From NCBI RefSeq assembly GCF_007115095.1, contig NZ_SULH01000015.1:4130-62724 (forward strand): a DNA stretch of 58,595 nt, read 5' to 3'. The DNA comes from Levilactobacillus enshiensis. GTDB taxonomy: Bacteria > Bacillota > Bacilli > Lactobacillales > Lactobacillaceae. The position numbers and the translations under genes are program-made. Below are positions 19,368 through 28,038 of the stretch, one piece after another. Within the stretch, counting starts at the first letter, position 1. Each line of letters begins with the position of its first letter. Below the pieces are notes generated by a model. That model had not been told where the DNA came from. It saw only the letters and a list, made by a program, of their open reading frames with translations, and made no database searches.

Positions 19368-19910
19368 TTAGTTTCTGTCAGATGAGCCAAAGCCACCGGT
19401 CCGTCGCTGTTCAGGAATCTGTTCACCATCAGCCAATAGGTAAGGCATGAACAAGCCCTGGGCAATCCGTTGCCCCTTCTTGATGACCACATCCTGGAGT
19501 CCGACATTGACCAGCTGGACGAAGATCTCACCTTCGTTTTTCTCATTGTTGTAGTAATCAGCATCGATAATCCCGACCCCGTTGGGCAGAATTAAATGAT
19601 GTTTCAATGGGTTGCTCGACCGGTTAGCCAACATCAAAACTTCTCCCGGCTGCATGAATGCCTTGATTCCAGTTGGAACCAACCACGGCTTGAGGTCATG
19701 GTTACCAGCCGTCAATTCAGCCGTCGTTAGCTGTTCTCTGTGCCGTAACGGCTTGAATGCATGTAGCAGATCATGGCGCCAAATGGAGGGTAACGTAAAG
19801 TCCTCAGCACATTCAAAGTCATACCCTGCCGCCTGTTGTGTGGTTCGGTAAGGCAATTTGATTCCCTTGTCCGCATACTTACTAACGATTTCAAATCCCC
19901 GTTGCATCAT
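19368..19910 (-). CDS. dut: dUTP diphosphatase (dUTPase)
   Basis: A trimeric-type dUTPase of 180 residues, with motif 1 in the AGYDFECAEDFTLP segment, motif 2 at NRSSNPLKHHLILPNG, motif 3 at GIIDADYYNNEKNEGEIF, motif 4 at KKGQRIAQGLFMPY and motif 5 at RRTGGFGSS. It hydrolyses dUTP to dUMP. Somewhat longer than the usual 145-150 residues because of an insertion after motif 1. Two adjacent ATGs (19910, 19907) follow GGGAG. It lies 91 bases upstream of radA on the same strand. Confidence 0.93.
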   Translation of the reverse strand: MMQRGFEIVSKYADKGIKLPYRTTQQAAGYDFECAEDFTLPSIWRHDLLHAFKPLRHREQLTTAELTAGNHDLKPWLVPTGIKAFMQPGEVLMLANRSSNPLKHHLILPNGVGIIDADYYNNEKNEGEIFVQLVNVGLQDVVIKKGQRIAQGLFMPYLLADGEQIPEQRRTGGFGSSDRN

Positions 19911-20299
19911 TAAACACTCCCTCATTAATCTTATGTGGCATCTTACTCTGTTACTAGGATAAGCAAGATACGACCAGATTACCAGCAAAAGCGTGCTCCC
20001 CGCTGAACTTTCTTGAATTTTTGGCGCAACCCGCCCCTAATGCACATCATGACTCGCACCTGTCTTGCCGATGTTCCCGTCCGTTTCAAAGCCAAAAGAA
20101 ACTGGACATCCACAGACTGTCAGCTAGCTAAAGTCTCACTGGCCGTGGATTCAGGACCTAATTTTCAGTCAGCAAGGTACATTGCCCTTTCGTCCAAACA
20201 GCTAGCTAAAGAACGCCAGCATTCGTGAAAAGGAGTTGACAAGCGCCGCGTGATAGACCAGAATCTAAGGTGTAGCTGGTCACGAAAGGAGTAACCGCC
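19911..20299 (+). other. Intergenic region with direct repeat and promoter
   Basis: A divergent gap between dut and the rpiA operon. It contains a 13-bp direct repeat CAGCTAGCTAAAG at 20121-20133 and 20199-20211, and a promoter at 20236-20264. No convincing gene is present. Confidence 0.5.
20236..20264 (+). promoter_or_regulatory. Promoter of the unknown gene-rpiA operon
   Basis: A consensus TTGACA (20236-20241) is followed after 17 bases by CAGAAT (20259-20264), 35 bases ahead of the start codon of the first gene. Confidence 0.6.
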
Positions 20300-20641
20300 A
20301 TGACGATCACAGAAGAACCGGGCCAACTGACCATGATTCAAGATGAACAGTTGTTGGCCAGCCTGCATTACCTACGTTTGAGCGCTACGAGTTGGGTTCT
20401 TGAACAGATCTTTGTTCGGCCATCTCAGCCCGCAGCCGAGCGTGCCGCAGACTTGATAAAACGTTTTACGGAACTGGCAATTGCCGCGAACGTTACCGTT
20501 AAGGTCCTCGATCCGTATGCCAAGCGTTACTTCGTCCAGCATCCGGCTCCCGACCTCTTAGCTGCGCATCAACTGCCAGTTAGTGGTGCGGCGGCCGTTC
20601 AGCCAGTTGCCTTACACATTAACCATTCAGAAGAGGAGTAG
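20300..20641 (+). CDS. Hypothetical protein upstream of rpiA
   Basis: A 113-residue protein I do not recognise. It is soluble with no signal peptide or membrane helix. It has helical-looking segments ([19 protein letters not shown]), then [24 protein letters not shown] and a His/Glu tail. The start is strong (AAAGGAG, eight bases, ATG). It is followed five bases later by rpiA and shares its promoter, so a link to pentose phosphate metabolism is possible but unproven. Codon use looks like that of its neighbours. Confidence 0.8.
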   Translation: MTITEEPGQLTMIQDEQLLASLHYLRLSATSWVLEQIFVRPSQPAAERAADLIKRFTELAIAANVTVKVLDPYAKRYFVQHPAPDLLAAHQLPVSGAAAVQPVALHINHSEEE

Positions 20642-20646
20642 TGATA

Positions 20647-21333
20647 ATGGATCAAAACGCATTAAAGGCCCTTGTTGGCCAAGAAGCCGTCAAGTACGTT
20701 GAAGACGGGATGATTTTAGGAATCGGTACTGGGTCGACCGTTCGTTACATGATCGACGCACTCGGGGAACGGGTCAAGAATGAAGGCCTCAGCATTGTGG
20801 GGGTCGCTACTTCTGACCGTTCTGCCAAGCAAGCTCGCGACTTGGGCATTACCATTAAGCAATTGGACGAAGTTGATCACCTCGACTTAACCATCGACGG
20901 TGCCGATGAAGTTGACGATAACTTCCAAGGTATCAAGGGTGGCGGTGGCGCTCACCTCTGGGAAAAGATCGTGGCTATCAACTCTAAGAAGAACCTCTGG
21001 ATCGTGGATGAAAGCAAACTGGTCCACCACTTAGGGAAGTTCCCATTGCCACTGGAAGTCATCCCCTTTGGCTCCTCACACGTCTTGGAAAAGTTAGACC
21101 AGATGGGCTTCAAGCCGGCCTTCCGCATGAAGGAAGATGGCACGCACGTCTTGACTGATTCTAAAAACTACATTATCGACCTGCACCTGGGCCGCATCGA
21201 CCATCCTCACGAATTAGCCAACACGTTAAACGGCATTGTGGGGGTTGTGGAACACGGTCTGTTCTTGGACACCGTTAACACGGTCATCGTTGGTCGTCAA
21301 AACGGGCCTGAAGTATTGAACGCTCGCGACTAA
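20647..21333 (+). CDS. rpiA: Ribose-5-phosphate isomerase A
   Basis: The 228-residue protein has all RpiA signatures: [15 protein letters not shown] (phosphate loop), [19 protein letters not shown] (catalytic aspartates), [14 protein letters not shown] (catalytic Glu and Lys) and VDESKLV. It interconverts ribose 5-phosphate and ribulose 5-phosphate. The start is the ATG at 20647, eight bases after GAGGAG. It is the second gene of the operon and is followed by a strong terminator. Confidence 0.97.
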   Translation: MDQNALKALVGQEAVKYVEDGMILGIGTGSTVRYMIDALGERVKNEGLSIVGVATSDRSAKQARDLGITIKQLDEVDHLDLTIDGADEVDDNFQGIKGGGGAHLWEKIVAINSKKNLWIVDESKLVHHLGKFPLPLEVIPFGSSHVLEKLDQMGFKPAFRMKEDGTHVLTDSKNYIIDLHLGRIDHPHELANTLNGIVGVVEHGLFLDTVNTVIVGRQNGPEVLNARD

Positions 21334-21367
21334 TCAGAAAACTTAGCCTCTAGTTAACCTTAAAAAA

Positions 21368-21422
21368 CGAGTCCGGGACAAAATTCCCGGACTCGTTTTG
21401 CGCTCCAAACATCTATGGCTGA
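21368..21422 (+). terminator. rpiA terminator with conserved repeat tail
   Basis: CGAGTCCGGG/CCCGGACTCG is followed by TTTT and then GCGCTCCAAACATCTATGG. The tail (21396-21422) matches 31976-32002 with one mismatch, although the stems differ in sequence. Confidence 0.85.
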
Positions 21423-21576
21423 AACGTGGAACCAAAGGCAGTCAACTCCACTTAACCGAAAAATCCAATCAGCACCCAGCCGAAGCGCGTACAATCTATA
21501 CTGATTTAATGACGTGACTGCTTCCCACTACTGGAATAAGCCAGGTATTTCATCTGCCAATCTTTAATCATCCAGC

Positions 21577-21630
21577 AAAAATAAAAATCTTACCGACCAC
21601 TTGAAAGTAGTCAGTAAGATTTTTATTTTT
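21577..21630. terminator. Terminator after pepC
   Basis: A long perfect stem pairs AAAAATAAAAATCTTAC with GTAAGATTTTTATTTTT. It lies just past the pepC stop (minus strand) and is symmetric, so it can also end plus-strand transcripts. Confidence 0.9.
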
Positions 21631-21631
21631 G

Positions 21632-22966
21632 TTAAGCTAAGGCACCCATTGGATCCCAAGGGGCCAAAACAGTTGGTTCTTCAGTTTCTTGAATCTGCTT
21701 TAAGTCGTCAGGCAGGAATTGCTTGTTCACAACTACTTGGTAGCAGTATTCGTCCATCCAAGCGTCGCTCATGACGAAGTAACCCTTTGTGCCGACCTTT
21801 TCGCCCCAAGAATTTTCAACTTTCCACTTGGTTGGTTGACCATCGACTAAATCGACACCGGTCAAGACCATGGCGTGGGTCATCATGCTTTCCCCGTAGT
21901 CCAGGCGTTCTGCCTTGGTCGTGGAGAAATCGATGTTGAAGAGGGCATCCTTGTCGTAGAACTTGGTGTCCATGATTCCCTTTTGCCGTTCTGAGGATTG
22001 ACCAACATCACAACCGAACCAAACGGATTGGCCAGCTTGTAATTGCTTGATGGCTAATTGCTTGAAGTCGGCCATCTTCACATTCAAATGCTTAACTTGA
22101 CGGCCGTTGACCACATTACCCAGCATTTCAACCGTGTAAGTGTGGTTGTATGGCTTGTCAGCCGTTGGGGCGTTGATGATGGAAACGTAGTCGGTGAGAT
22201 CCCAGTCGACGTACTTGTCGAAGAAGGACTTTGGCGTTAAGCCCTTGTCGATGTGATAGTTCTTGTCATCGTCACGGTATTCAAAGTCAAATTCACTGAC
22301 GGGTTGGCCCAATGAGAAGCTCAGCAAGCGGTAAACTTCGCCGAGCATCTTATCCTTAGCGGCAGCGATATCAGCATCACTAGCCTTGTCCGCAACCAAT
22401 TTCCGTAAAGTAACGGCATCCTTACGTAACTTCAAGTTCAGCGTACTGTTCAGTTCGCTAGACTTTGAGCTGTTATAAGTCTCAGGCATGACAGACTTCG
22501 GTACGATCCCATACTTCTGGATGATGGCACACAGCATGTCCCATTGCCCACCGTCTTGTTGTGGGGTCGCCATTAAGAAGGCGACCTTCCGGCTGGACGT
22601 TGGTTGGTCAGCGGTGGCCAGCACGTTTTCATAGAAGTAATTGGCCTTTTCAAATTTGTCCCAGAAGTTGGTGTAGTTTTGAGACAATTCAAAGTCACTT
22701 AAATTAAAGAGGTCTGCTAAATGATGACGCATCGTGTTCAATGCGGCAAACATCCAGCAACGACCACTTTGCTTTTGGTTGGCAACTTTCCCGGTGTCCA
22801 AATCAATGGAGAAGACGGGAGTCATGTCGGTTTCAGAAGCGTAATCGGCAGAGGTTGCTAAGATTCCTTGATGGCTAACGGCGCGTTCCAAGACCTTCGC
22901 GGTGGGGTCAGCAGCTAATGCTTGTTGATAACGGGCGGTTTGATCCGCCGTGATTTCTTTACTCAA
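21632..22966 (-). CDS. pepC: Aminopeptidase C (bleomycin hydrolase family, C1B)
   Basis: The 444-residue cytoplasmic cysteine peptidase has catalytic Cys70 in QKQSGRCWMFAALN, the histidine in MMTHAMVLTGVDL and the asparagine in KVENSWGEK. PepC removes N-terminal residues from peptides as part of casein peptide use in lactic acid bacteria. The start is a TTG at 22966, giving the standard MSKEITADQ N terminus. The frame runs on to 23062, but the added residues do not resemble the family. AGGAGAG precedes the TTG. Confidence 0.95.
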   Translation of the reverse strand: MSKEITADQTARYQQALAADPTAKVLERAVSHQGILATSADYASETDMTPVFSIDLDTGKVANQKQSGRCWMFAALNTMRHHLADLFNLSDFELSQNYTNFWDKFEKANYFYENVLATADQPTSSRKVAFLMATPQQDGGQWDMLCAIIQKYGIVPKSVMPETYNSSKSSELNSTLNLKLRKDAVTLRKLVADKASDADIAAAKDKMLGEVYRLLSFSLGQPVSEFDFEYRDDDKNYHIDKGLTPKSFFDKYVDWDLTDYVSIINAPTADKPYNHTYTVEMLGNVVNGRQVKHLNVKMADFKQLAIKQLQAGQSVWFGCDVGQSSERQKGIMDTKFYDKDALFNIDFSTTKAERLDYGESMMTHAMVLTGVDLVDGQPTKWKVENSWGEKVGTKGYFVMSDAWMDEYCYQVVVNKQFLPDDLKQIQETEEPTVLAPWDPMGALA

Positions 22967-23132
22967 TGACGTCACTCTCCTAACTATTCTCTCATTGTAC
23001 CCCAATTTTCTCATTTTTTGTATAGGTTTCAGAAAACTAGCGTAATTTTCAAGACGTGCCACTATTTTTCTGCGAAACGTTCGGTGCAGCTCACACCGGC
23101 AGAGCCACTGAAAGCGGCTGTGACCTCACTCA

Positions 23133-23182
23133 AAAATCAGCTTTTTCAGAAAGATTCTTCTGAAAAAACTGATTTATTTTTT
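23133..23182. terminator. Terminator repeat, copy 1
   Basis: ATCAGCTTTTTCAGAA pairs with TTCTGAAAAAACTGAT, followed by ATTTTTTGCCATTATCGTG. The same sequence with small changes occurs at 29191-29262 and 34919-34990. Here it lies between the serine hydrolase stop and pepC, with the T run on the plus strand. Confidence 0.75.
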
Positions 23183-23217
23183 GCCATTATCGTGTCGAAG
23201 CGTGCGCCACAAGGCAG

Positions 23218-24447
23218 TTATTTCAATTTTGGTGCTGCTAAAACGTGTTTGAACGTCGAAATGGCTAACTCTTCCGTCGACCAATCCGGCCACATCGTCT
23301 TCTTGTAGAAGTTGTTTGACAAGAAGACAACGCCCGTCTTGCCATCCCGACTCATGACGAAGGTGCCTTCATAGAAATCACCAACACCATGACCATAGTA
23401 GCCGAGACGGTCAAGGTGGTACATCCCGCCGGCATAGTAGGCCTTCTGATTAGCGGCTTCGTGTAACACGTTGGCCCCAGCCTTCGATGGCAACAAGTTA
23501 CCCTGAATAATCGCCCGTTCGGCTCGGAACATGTCCCCGGTACTCATCGTCACGTTGCCGGTCGCCAGCTGAGCTTCCATGTCGCGCATCGACGGCAACT
23601 TCGGTGTTGTAAAGTCTCCTGGCGTTGTGCCACTGTATCCGACCGTCATGCCCTTAGTCTGCGAACGTAGCTGAGCAAAACTCGTGTGGTTCAGATCAAG
23701 TGGCGTGACCAATTGCTGATAAAACAGCTTGTAATATGACTCATGTGTCACCTGGTGTAAAATCCCCGCCAGCAACACGTAGCTAATGGGCTGATAGTTG
23801 AACGTATTAATGCGTTTAGGATTGATCTTTGCGGTTTGCACAGCATACTTATAAACCCCATCTTCCGTTAGCGTGGTCGTTGGCGCCATATCACCAGTCA
23901 ACCCACCTTCCATGTTCAACATCTGCCGTAGCGTAATCCGCCCGCTGTGGTGAATACTAGGATAATACTGGCTCAGTCGATCCGTCAGCTGTAATTTTCC
24001 CTCCTGAACGGCTTGCATGATGAGCATGCCCGTCAGTGATTTTTGTAACGAATTGATCAAGAACTGTGACGTCACCTTGTTGGCCCGCTTTTTCTTGGCG
24101 TTAGCCTTGCCAAAGGCCCGTTGATAAACGATGCGATTATTCTTAACGACCAAGGCTGACCCGGAGAATTTTTTCGTTTTTAATTCCCGGGTTAACTTTG
24201 CCGTAAATTGTGGTGCTACCGTCACTTGTTTCTTATCAAAACTAGTTTTCAGATGTGTTCGCTGTTGCTGACTCTTTAAGGCATCACTCGCAATATCTTG
24301 TTTCGTTTGCTTGGCATTGGCCTTATTGGCCTTCGTAATCTCTTGTTCATCCTTAGAATCAATTGAATGCATACCATAGACCACACCGCCAATCCCCAAG
24401 ATGACGGCCAATAGCACGGCCCAGTGTCCCAAATTTCTAGTATTCAA
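23218..24447 (-). CDS. Membrane-anchored serine hydrolase, beta-lactamase/DD-peptidase-like
   Basis: About 409 residues. One N-terminal membrane helix (residues about 8-28) is followed by a Lys/Gln-rich linker and an extracytoplasmic class C beta-lactamase-type domain. The active-site SxxK is SLQK in the INSLQKSLTGML segment, and a GHG turn near the C terminus (GYYGHGVGDF) stands in for the KTG box. The YxN motif is degenerate (NYQPISY). Relatives include DD-carboxypeptidases and esterases acting on cell wall material. The start is a TTG at 24447, eight bases after GGGGGAG. Confidence 0.85.
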   Translation of the reverse strand: MNTRNLGHWAVLLAVILGIGGVVYGMHSIDSKDEQEITKANKANAKQTKQDIASDALKSQQQRTHLKTSFDKKQVTVAPQFTAKLTRELKTKKFSGSALVVKNNRIVYQRAFGKANAKKKRANKVTSQFLINSLQKSLTGMLIMQAVQEGKLQLTDRLSQYYPSIHHSGRITLRQMLNMEGGLTGDMAPTTTLTEDGVYKYAVQTAKINPKRINTFNYQPISYVLLAGILHQVTHESYYKLFYQQLVTPLDLNHTSFAQLRSQTKGMTVGYSGTTPGDFTTPKLPSMRDMEAQLATGNVTMSTGDMFRAERAIIQGNLLPSKAGANVLHEAANQKAYYAGGMYHLDRLGYYGHGVGDFYEGTFVMSRDGKTGVVFLSNNFYKKTMWPDWSTEELAISTFKHVLAAPKLK

Positions 24448-24654
24448 TTTTCTCGCTCCCCCATAGTGTTTCCCTCTAGCTTTAACCTGATTATACAAAA
24501 AGGTCGACTAAAAACAATCTTTTATCCCCAATTGTCCTAACCGACCTAAATATCTTATTATTTTGTTAACCTCTGAGAGTTAAAATCTCGATTTTTCAGC
24601 CATGATGACCAGTCATCAAACCATTTCGTGTAAAAATAAACCACATCCTATTCC

Positions 24655-25326
24655 TTACAGAACGGTCTTCTTTAACACGTTTAACCGTGCATCGAAGTCA
24701 TACTGAATCGGCTCGCCATTTGCCACCTCGACCTGACTGATATCCGCATCGGCGACATGGTCAAGGTACTTGATCAATGCGCGCAATGTGCTGCCGTGGG
24801 CGACAATCAGCTGGTTATCACCATTCAGTAAGCGTGGCGCAACCTGATCCTCCCAATAAGGCATTAATCGGTGATACGCCATCTCCAAGCTCTCACCACG
24901 GGGCTCAACGTGCGGTCCAAACCGATCATAGCGCCGATCTTGCGTCACGTGGTCCAACAATGGCGGTACCGTCTCGAAGCTCCGACGCCAAATTTTTACT
25001 TGGCGTTCACCAACCGCCGCTTGAACGGCTGCTTTATTTTTGCCCCGCAATGCGCCGTAATGCCGTTCATTCAGTCGCCAAGACTTAAATTCCGGAATGT
25101 ACAGTTGATCGATGGCCTCCAAAACAATATCAGACGTCACGATGGCCCGTTGCAGCATCGATGTGTGTAACGCCGCAAATTGAATGCCGGTTTGGGCGAC
25201 CAATTTACCAGCGGCGACGGCCTGCTCTCGGCCCTTTGCCGTCAGGGGAACATCACTCCACCCCGTAAAAATATTATCCCGGTTGGCGACACTCTCTCCG
25301 TGCCGTAAAATGACCAGCGTTGCCAT
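24655..25326 (-). CDS. gpmA: 2,3-bisphosphoglycerate-dependent phosphoglycerate mutase
   Basis: This 223-residue histidine-phosphatase superfamily enzyme has the LVILRHGES motif (phosphorylated His9), [28 protein letters not shown] (the dPGM-type substrate loop), [11 protein letters not shown] and [12 protein letters not shown] (second histidine). It interconverts 3- and 2-phosphoglycerate in glycolysis. It stands alone, so it may be an extra copy. The ATG at 25326 follows GGGAG, eight bases away. Confidence 0.9.
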   Translation of the reverse strand: MATLVILRHGESVANRDNIFTGWSDVPLTAKGREQAVAAGKLVAQTGIQFAALHTSMLQRAIVTSDIVLEAIDQLYIPEFKSWRLNERHYGALRGKNKAAVQAAVGERQVKIWRRSFETVPPLLDHVTQDRRYDRFGPHVEPRGESLEMAYHRLMPYWEDQVAPRLLNGDNQLIVAHGSTLRALIKYLDHVADADISQVEVANGEPIQYDFDARLNVLKKTVL

Positions 25327-25630
25327 TGACCATGCTCCCTTTCTCTCATCAATTCTCACCCACAATGATACCATAGGTTGTGCAGACCGCCTTGAAATTT
25401 GTGTGCTTCTTCACTAGATTTTCCCGTGATGTCAGCTTTCCGCACGACACCGCCGCTTGTTTATTTACCCAGTTGGGGACAATATGGTTGTTCATTCAGA
25501 CATGATCGCACCGATCCAGTCCATATCTGCCGACCGGACCAATAGGCTGCCTAGTTTTAGTCCCCAAACAAAAAAGCGTCATCGACCACAGCTTTCGCCA
25601 CAGCCCACAACGCTTACTCGTTTTATTGGT
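25327..25630 (-). other. Intergenic region
   Basis: It holds the terminator of the downstream EamA gene (25569-25615) and presumably the gpmA promoter. No gene is seen. Confidence 0.4.
25569..25615 (-). terminator. Terminator after the EamA exporter
   Basis: On the minus strand AAGCGT...ACGCTT is followed by TTTTTTG, 16 bases past the stop. The interior is loosely paired, so the stem is of moderate strength. Confidence 0.55.
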
Positions 25631-26686
25631 TTAATCCGTCGACGATGACTCTGTGTGCCGAGCCGCTAATTTAGCTGCCGCTTGTTGTGCCACAGAAACT
25701 GACTCGCCGTCGTCTTGAAAGTCGCTGGCATCTTCCTCTGCCAATGCAGATTCCCGTGCCTTGACCCGGTTCCCCATGAAGGTGATGACCGAGCCAATCA
25801 GGATAATAACGATTCCGATAATGGTCGTCGTCAAGATTCGTTCGTGAATCAACACGGCGGCTAAAATTGGAGCTAACCCGGGCTTAATGAAGAACACCAG
25901 TGAGGCCGTAGAAACGTCGGAACGTTCCATTGCCAAAAAGTAAAAGGCAAACCCACCACCGGTTACACAGACCCCGATGAAGAAGAGAATCCAGAAGTAC
26001 TGCAAGCTAACATTTTTCAGAATTGGCATTGCCGCAAACTGCTGGAGCCAGCTCACCTGACGCATCCCACCAGCAACGGCTGGGACGTGTGTGAACAGCA
26101 TGATGACTAACAATTCAAATGACCCGGCTAAGAAAGTAAAGCAGGTCATGACGATGCCGTTAAAGTGATGCCGGACGGACCCCCAGCGAGAGACGATGCT
26201 GTACAGGCCAAACGTCAATGCTGAACCAATGGCTAATACCAAGCCCACTGGATTCGTTAAGTGGGTGGGGTTCACAATGACCACCAACCCAATGATCGAC
26301 ACGATGACGGCAATCAAGTTAGCTCGACCTAACCGTTCGTGCAGAATAAGGTAAGAAAAAATCAGTGCAAAGACGGGATTACAACTGAACAGGACGGCCA
26401 CCGTTGAAGCTTCATCAACGGTAATCGCCAACTGGTACAGTGTCATACTGATGATGACACAGACCAACCCGGTCAGGAAGAACAACGCCCAATCGGAACG
26501 CGTTAACCGGTGGCTTTGCTTATGTAAGGCTCGGAGCGCGATGGGGAGCAAGATGACGCCCCCAATAAAGAAACGAATCAAGTTCAACTGAATGGGATTA
26601 AAGGCTCCACCCGCGGACTTCAATGCAATTTCCATAGAACTAAACATTAACGTTGAAAATGCGATGTACAACATTGTTTTTCTCAA
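25631..26686 (-). CDS. EamA/DMT-family drug/metabolite exporter
   Basis: 351 residues with ten predicted membrane helices in two EamA repeats of five (first repeat about residues 5-135, second about 150-290), and a hydrophilic acidic C-terminal tail of about 55 residues. Family members export or import small metabolites, and the substrate is unknown. The likely start is a TTG at 26686. Its GGAGG is 14 bases away, which is long, so the start is uncertain. It follows the AEC transporter by 39 bases, probably in one operon. Confidence 0.88.
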   Translation of the reverse strand: MRKTMLYIAFSTLMFSSMEIALKSAGGAFNPIQLNLIRFFIGGVILLPIALRALHKQSHRLTRSDWALFFLTGLVCVIISMTLYQLAITVDEASTVAVLFSCNPVFALIFSYLILHERLGRANLIAVIVSIIGLVVIVNPTHLTNPVGLVLAIGSALTFGLYSIVSRWGSVRHHFNGIVMTCFTFLAGSFELLVIMLFTHVPAVAGGMRQVSWLQQFAAMPILKNVSLQYFWILFFIGVCVTGGGFAFYFLAMERSDVSTASLVFFIKPGLAPILAAVLIHERILTTTIIGIVIILIGSVITFMGNRVKARESALAEEDASDFQDDGESVSVAQQAAAKLAARHTESSSTD

Positions 26687-26725
26687 AACGAAAAAATGTT
26701 CCTCCTTATAAGTAAACGATCAAAG

Positions 26726-27673
26726 TTAGGCAACGTGCTGGACGATAACCATCAAAATCGGAATCACCACTAAACTTAGGAGGGTCGTTTCGGTTACCAT
26801 GATGGCCGCGTAATCCGCATCGGCGTGGTAAAGTTTTGCCACGACCGGTGCATTCGTCATGACGGGCATCGCTGCTTGCAAAATAAAGACTTGTTTCATA
26901 ATTAAAGGCATTCCCGTTGGAATCACCAGTAGCCCCATCAATACGGGGGCGACAATAAACCGACCGAGCAGGATTCCCAGACTATCACGGTTGAGGTGGA
27001 CACTCTGGAGCCCCGCCCCGGCAATCGCCGTTCCAATGAAGATCATGGACAGTGGAATCGTCAGGCCACCGATGTATTGGAAATCCTTCATAATCCAGCT
27101 TGGCAGTTGGATATTCAGCAGAACCAAGAGCACGCCGACGATAAAGCCTAACAGTGGCGGTGAAAAGATTTTTTTCAACGTCTCCTTCAGGTTAAATTTT
27201 GCGTCCCCCTGGCCGTCACGTTGAATCAGGTAGACGCCTAACGTCCAGAAAAAGGTCGTGTTGGCCATGTAGTAGACCAGCACGAACGGCAGGCTCTTGG
27301 GTCCAAACAAGGCTTCGTTGACGGGAAGGCCGACAAAGACCGTGTTGGAATTTAAAAACATTGACTCAAACAAACCACGGTGACCCGGTTTGATCCGGAA
27401 AAGATGAAAGGCCACGATCGATAGGCCGAACATGATCAACATGGAAACTACTGGAAAACGGAGATCCGGCAATGTTTGCTTCAACGTCTCCGCCGAAAAT
27501 TTAGCCGTAATTGTACTTATCATATATGCGGGTAAGGCGATCTGCGTGACCAACCGGGCAATCAGCTTCGGTGCCTGATCATCAAACCAGCCGCGACGGG
27601 ATAAGACGTAACCCAGCGCAATCATCACTAAAATAATTAAGACACCGGACACACTTCGAATAAATATGGCCAT
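26726..27673 (-). CDS. AEC-family transporter (auxin efflux carrier fold)
   Basis: This 315-residue protein has about ten membrane helices in the AEC arrangement, with LARLVTQIALPAYMISTI near the N terminus and TNAPVVAKLYHADADYAA near the C terminus. Bacterial relatives in lactic acid bacteria move malate, malonate or other carboxylates (MleP-like). The substrate here cannot be told. The start at 27673 has GGGAGGG six bases upstream. It is divergent from the LCP gene. Confidence 0.88.
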   Translation of the reverse strand: MAIFIRSVSGVLIILVMIALGYVLSRRGWFDDQAPKLIARLVTQIALPAYMISTITAKFSAETLKQTLPDLRFPVVSMLIMFGLSIVAFHLFRIKPGHRGLFESMFLNSNTVFVGLPVNEALFGPKSLPFVLVYYMANTTFFWTLGVYLIQRDGQGDAKFNLKETLKKIFSPPLLGFIVGVLLVLLNIQLPSWIMKDFQYIGGLTIPLSMIFIGTAIAGAGLQSVHLNRDSLGILLGRFIVAPVLMGLLVIPTGMPLIMKQVFILQAAMPVMTNAPVVAKLYHADADYAAIMVTETTLLSLVVIPILMVIVQHVA

Positions 27674-28038
27674 CCGCGACCCTCCCCACGAATCGTAACA
27701 AAAAATTAGAGTTTCTTAAGCAACTCTTCGTATTATAGCATAAGACGCCGCCCCCACTCTTTAGCAAGCGTTTACAGTTACTGAACTAACACCGTTTAAG
27801 TTGACTTGACAACTTAATATTTCTTGGAAAATCTGGTATAATTCTCGCTAGTTGGGGCCTGAAGCGCCCGGGCGTCCGTTTACGTACGCCGAATTTTATG
27901 GTCTAATTAGTAAATTGAATCAACAGATGGGATTCCAGGGGAATTTAAAATCTGGTAAAGGTCACTTAGTCGTCACCCAGAATGGTCTACTGCATGGCTT
28001 ATAATGGGTTAAAGATTTTAACGAGGATGAGGAATAAT
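27674..28038 (+). promoter_or_regulatory. Divergent intergenic region and LCP gene leader
   Basis: An extended -10 promoter (TGGTATAAT, hexamer 27837-27842) points to the LCP gene and implies a leader of nearly 190 bases. The leader contains GGGGC/GCGCCC, GGCGT/ACGCC and CAGAT-ATTCC/GGAAT-ATCTG hairpins (the last at about 27925-27956). A second TATAAT lies near 28001. No known riboswitch was recognised. Confidence 0.5.

Noticed and set aside
20121..20211. 13-bp direct repeat CAGCTAGCTAAAG as an attachment site or operator pair
   Set aside because: Only two copies 78 bases apart, with no integrase or regulator nearby; kept only as a note in the intergenic entry.
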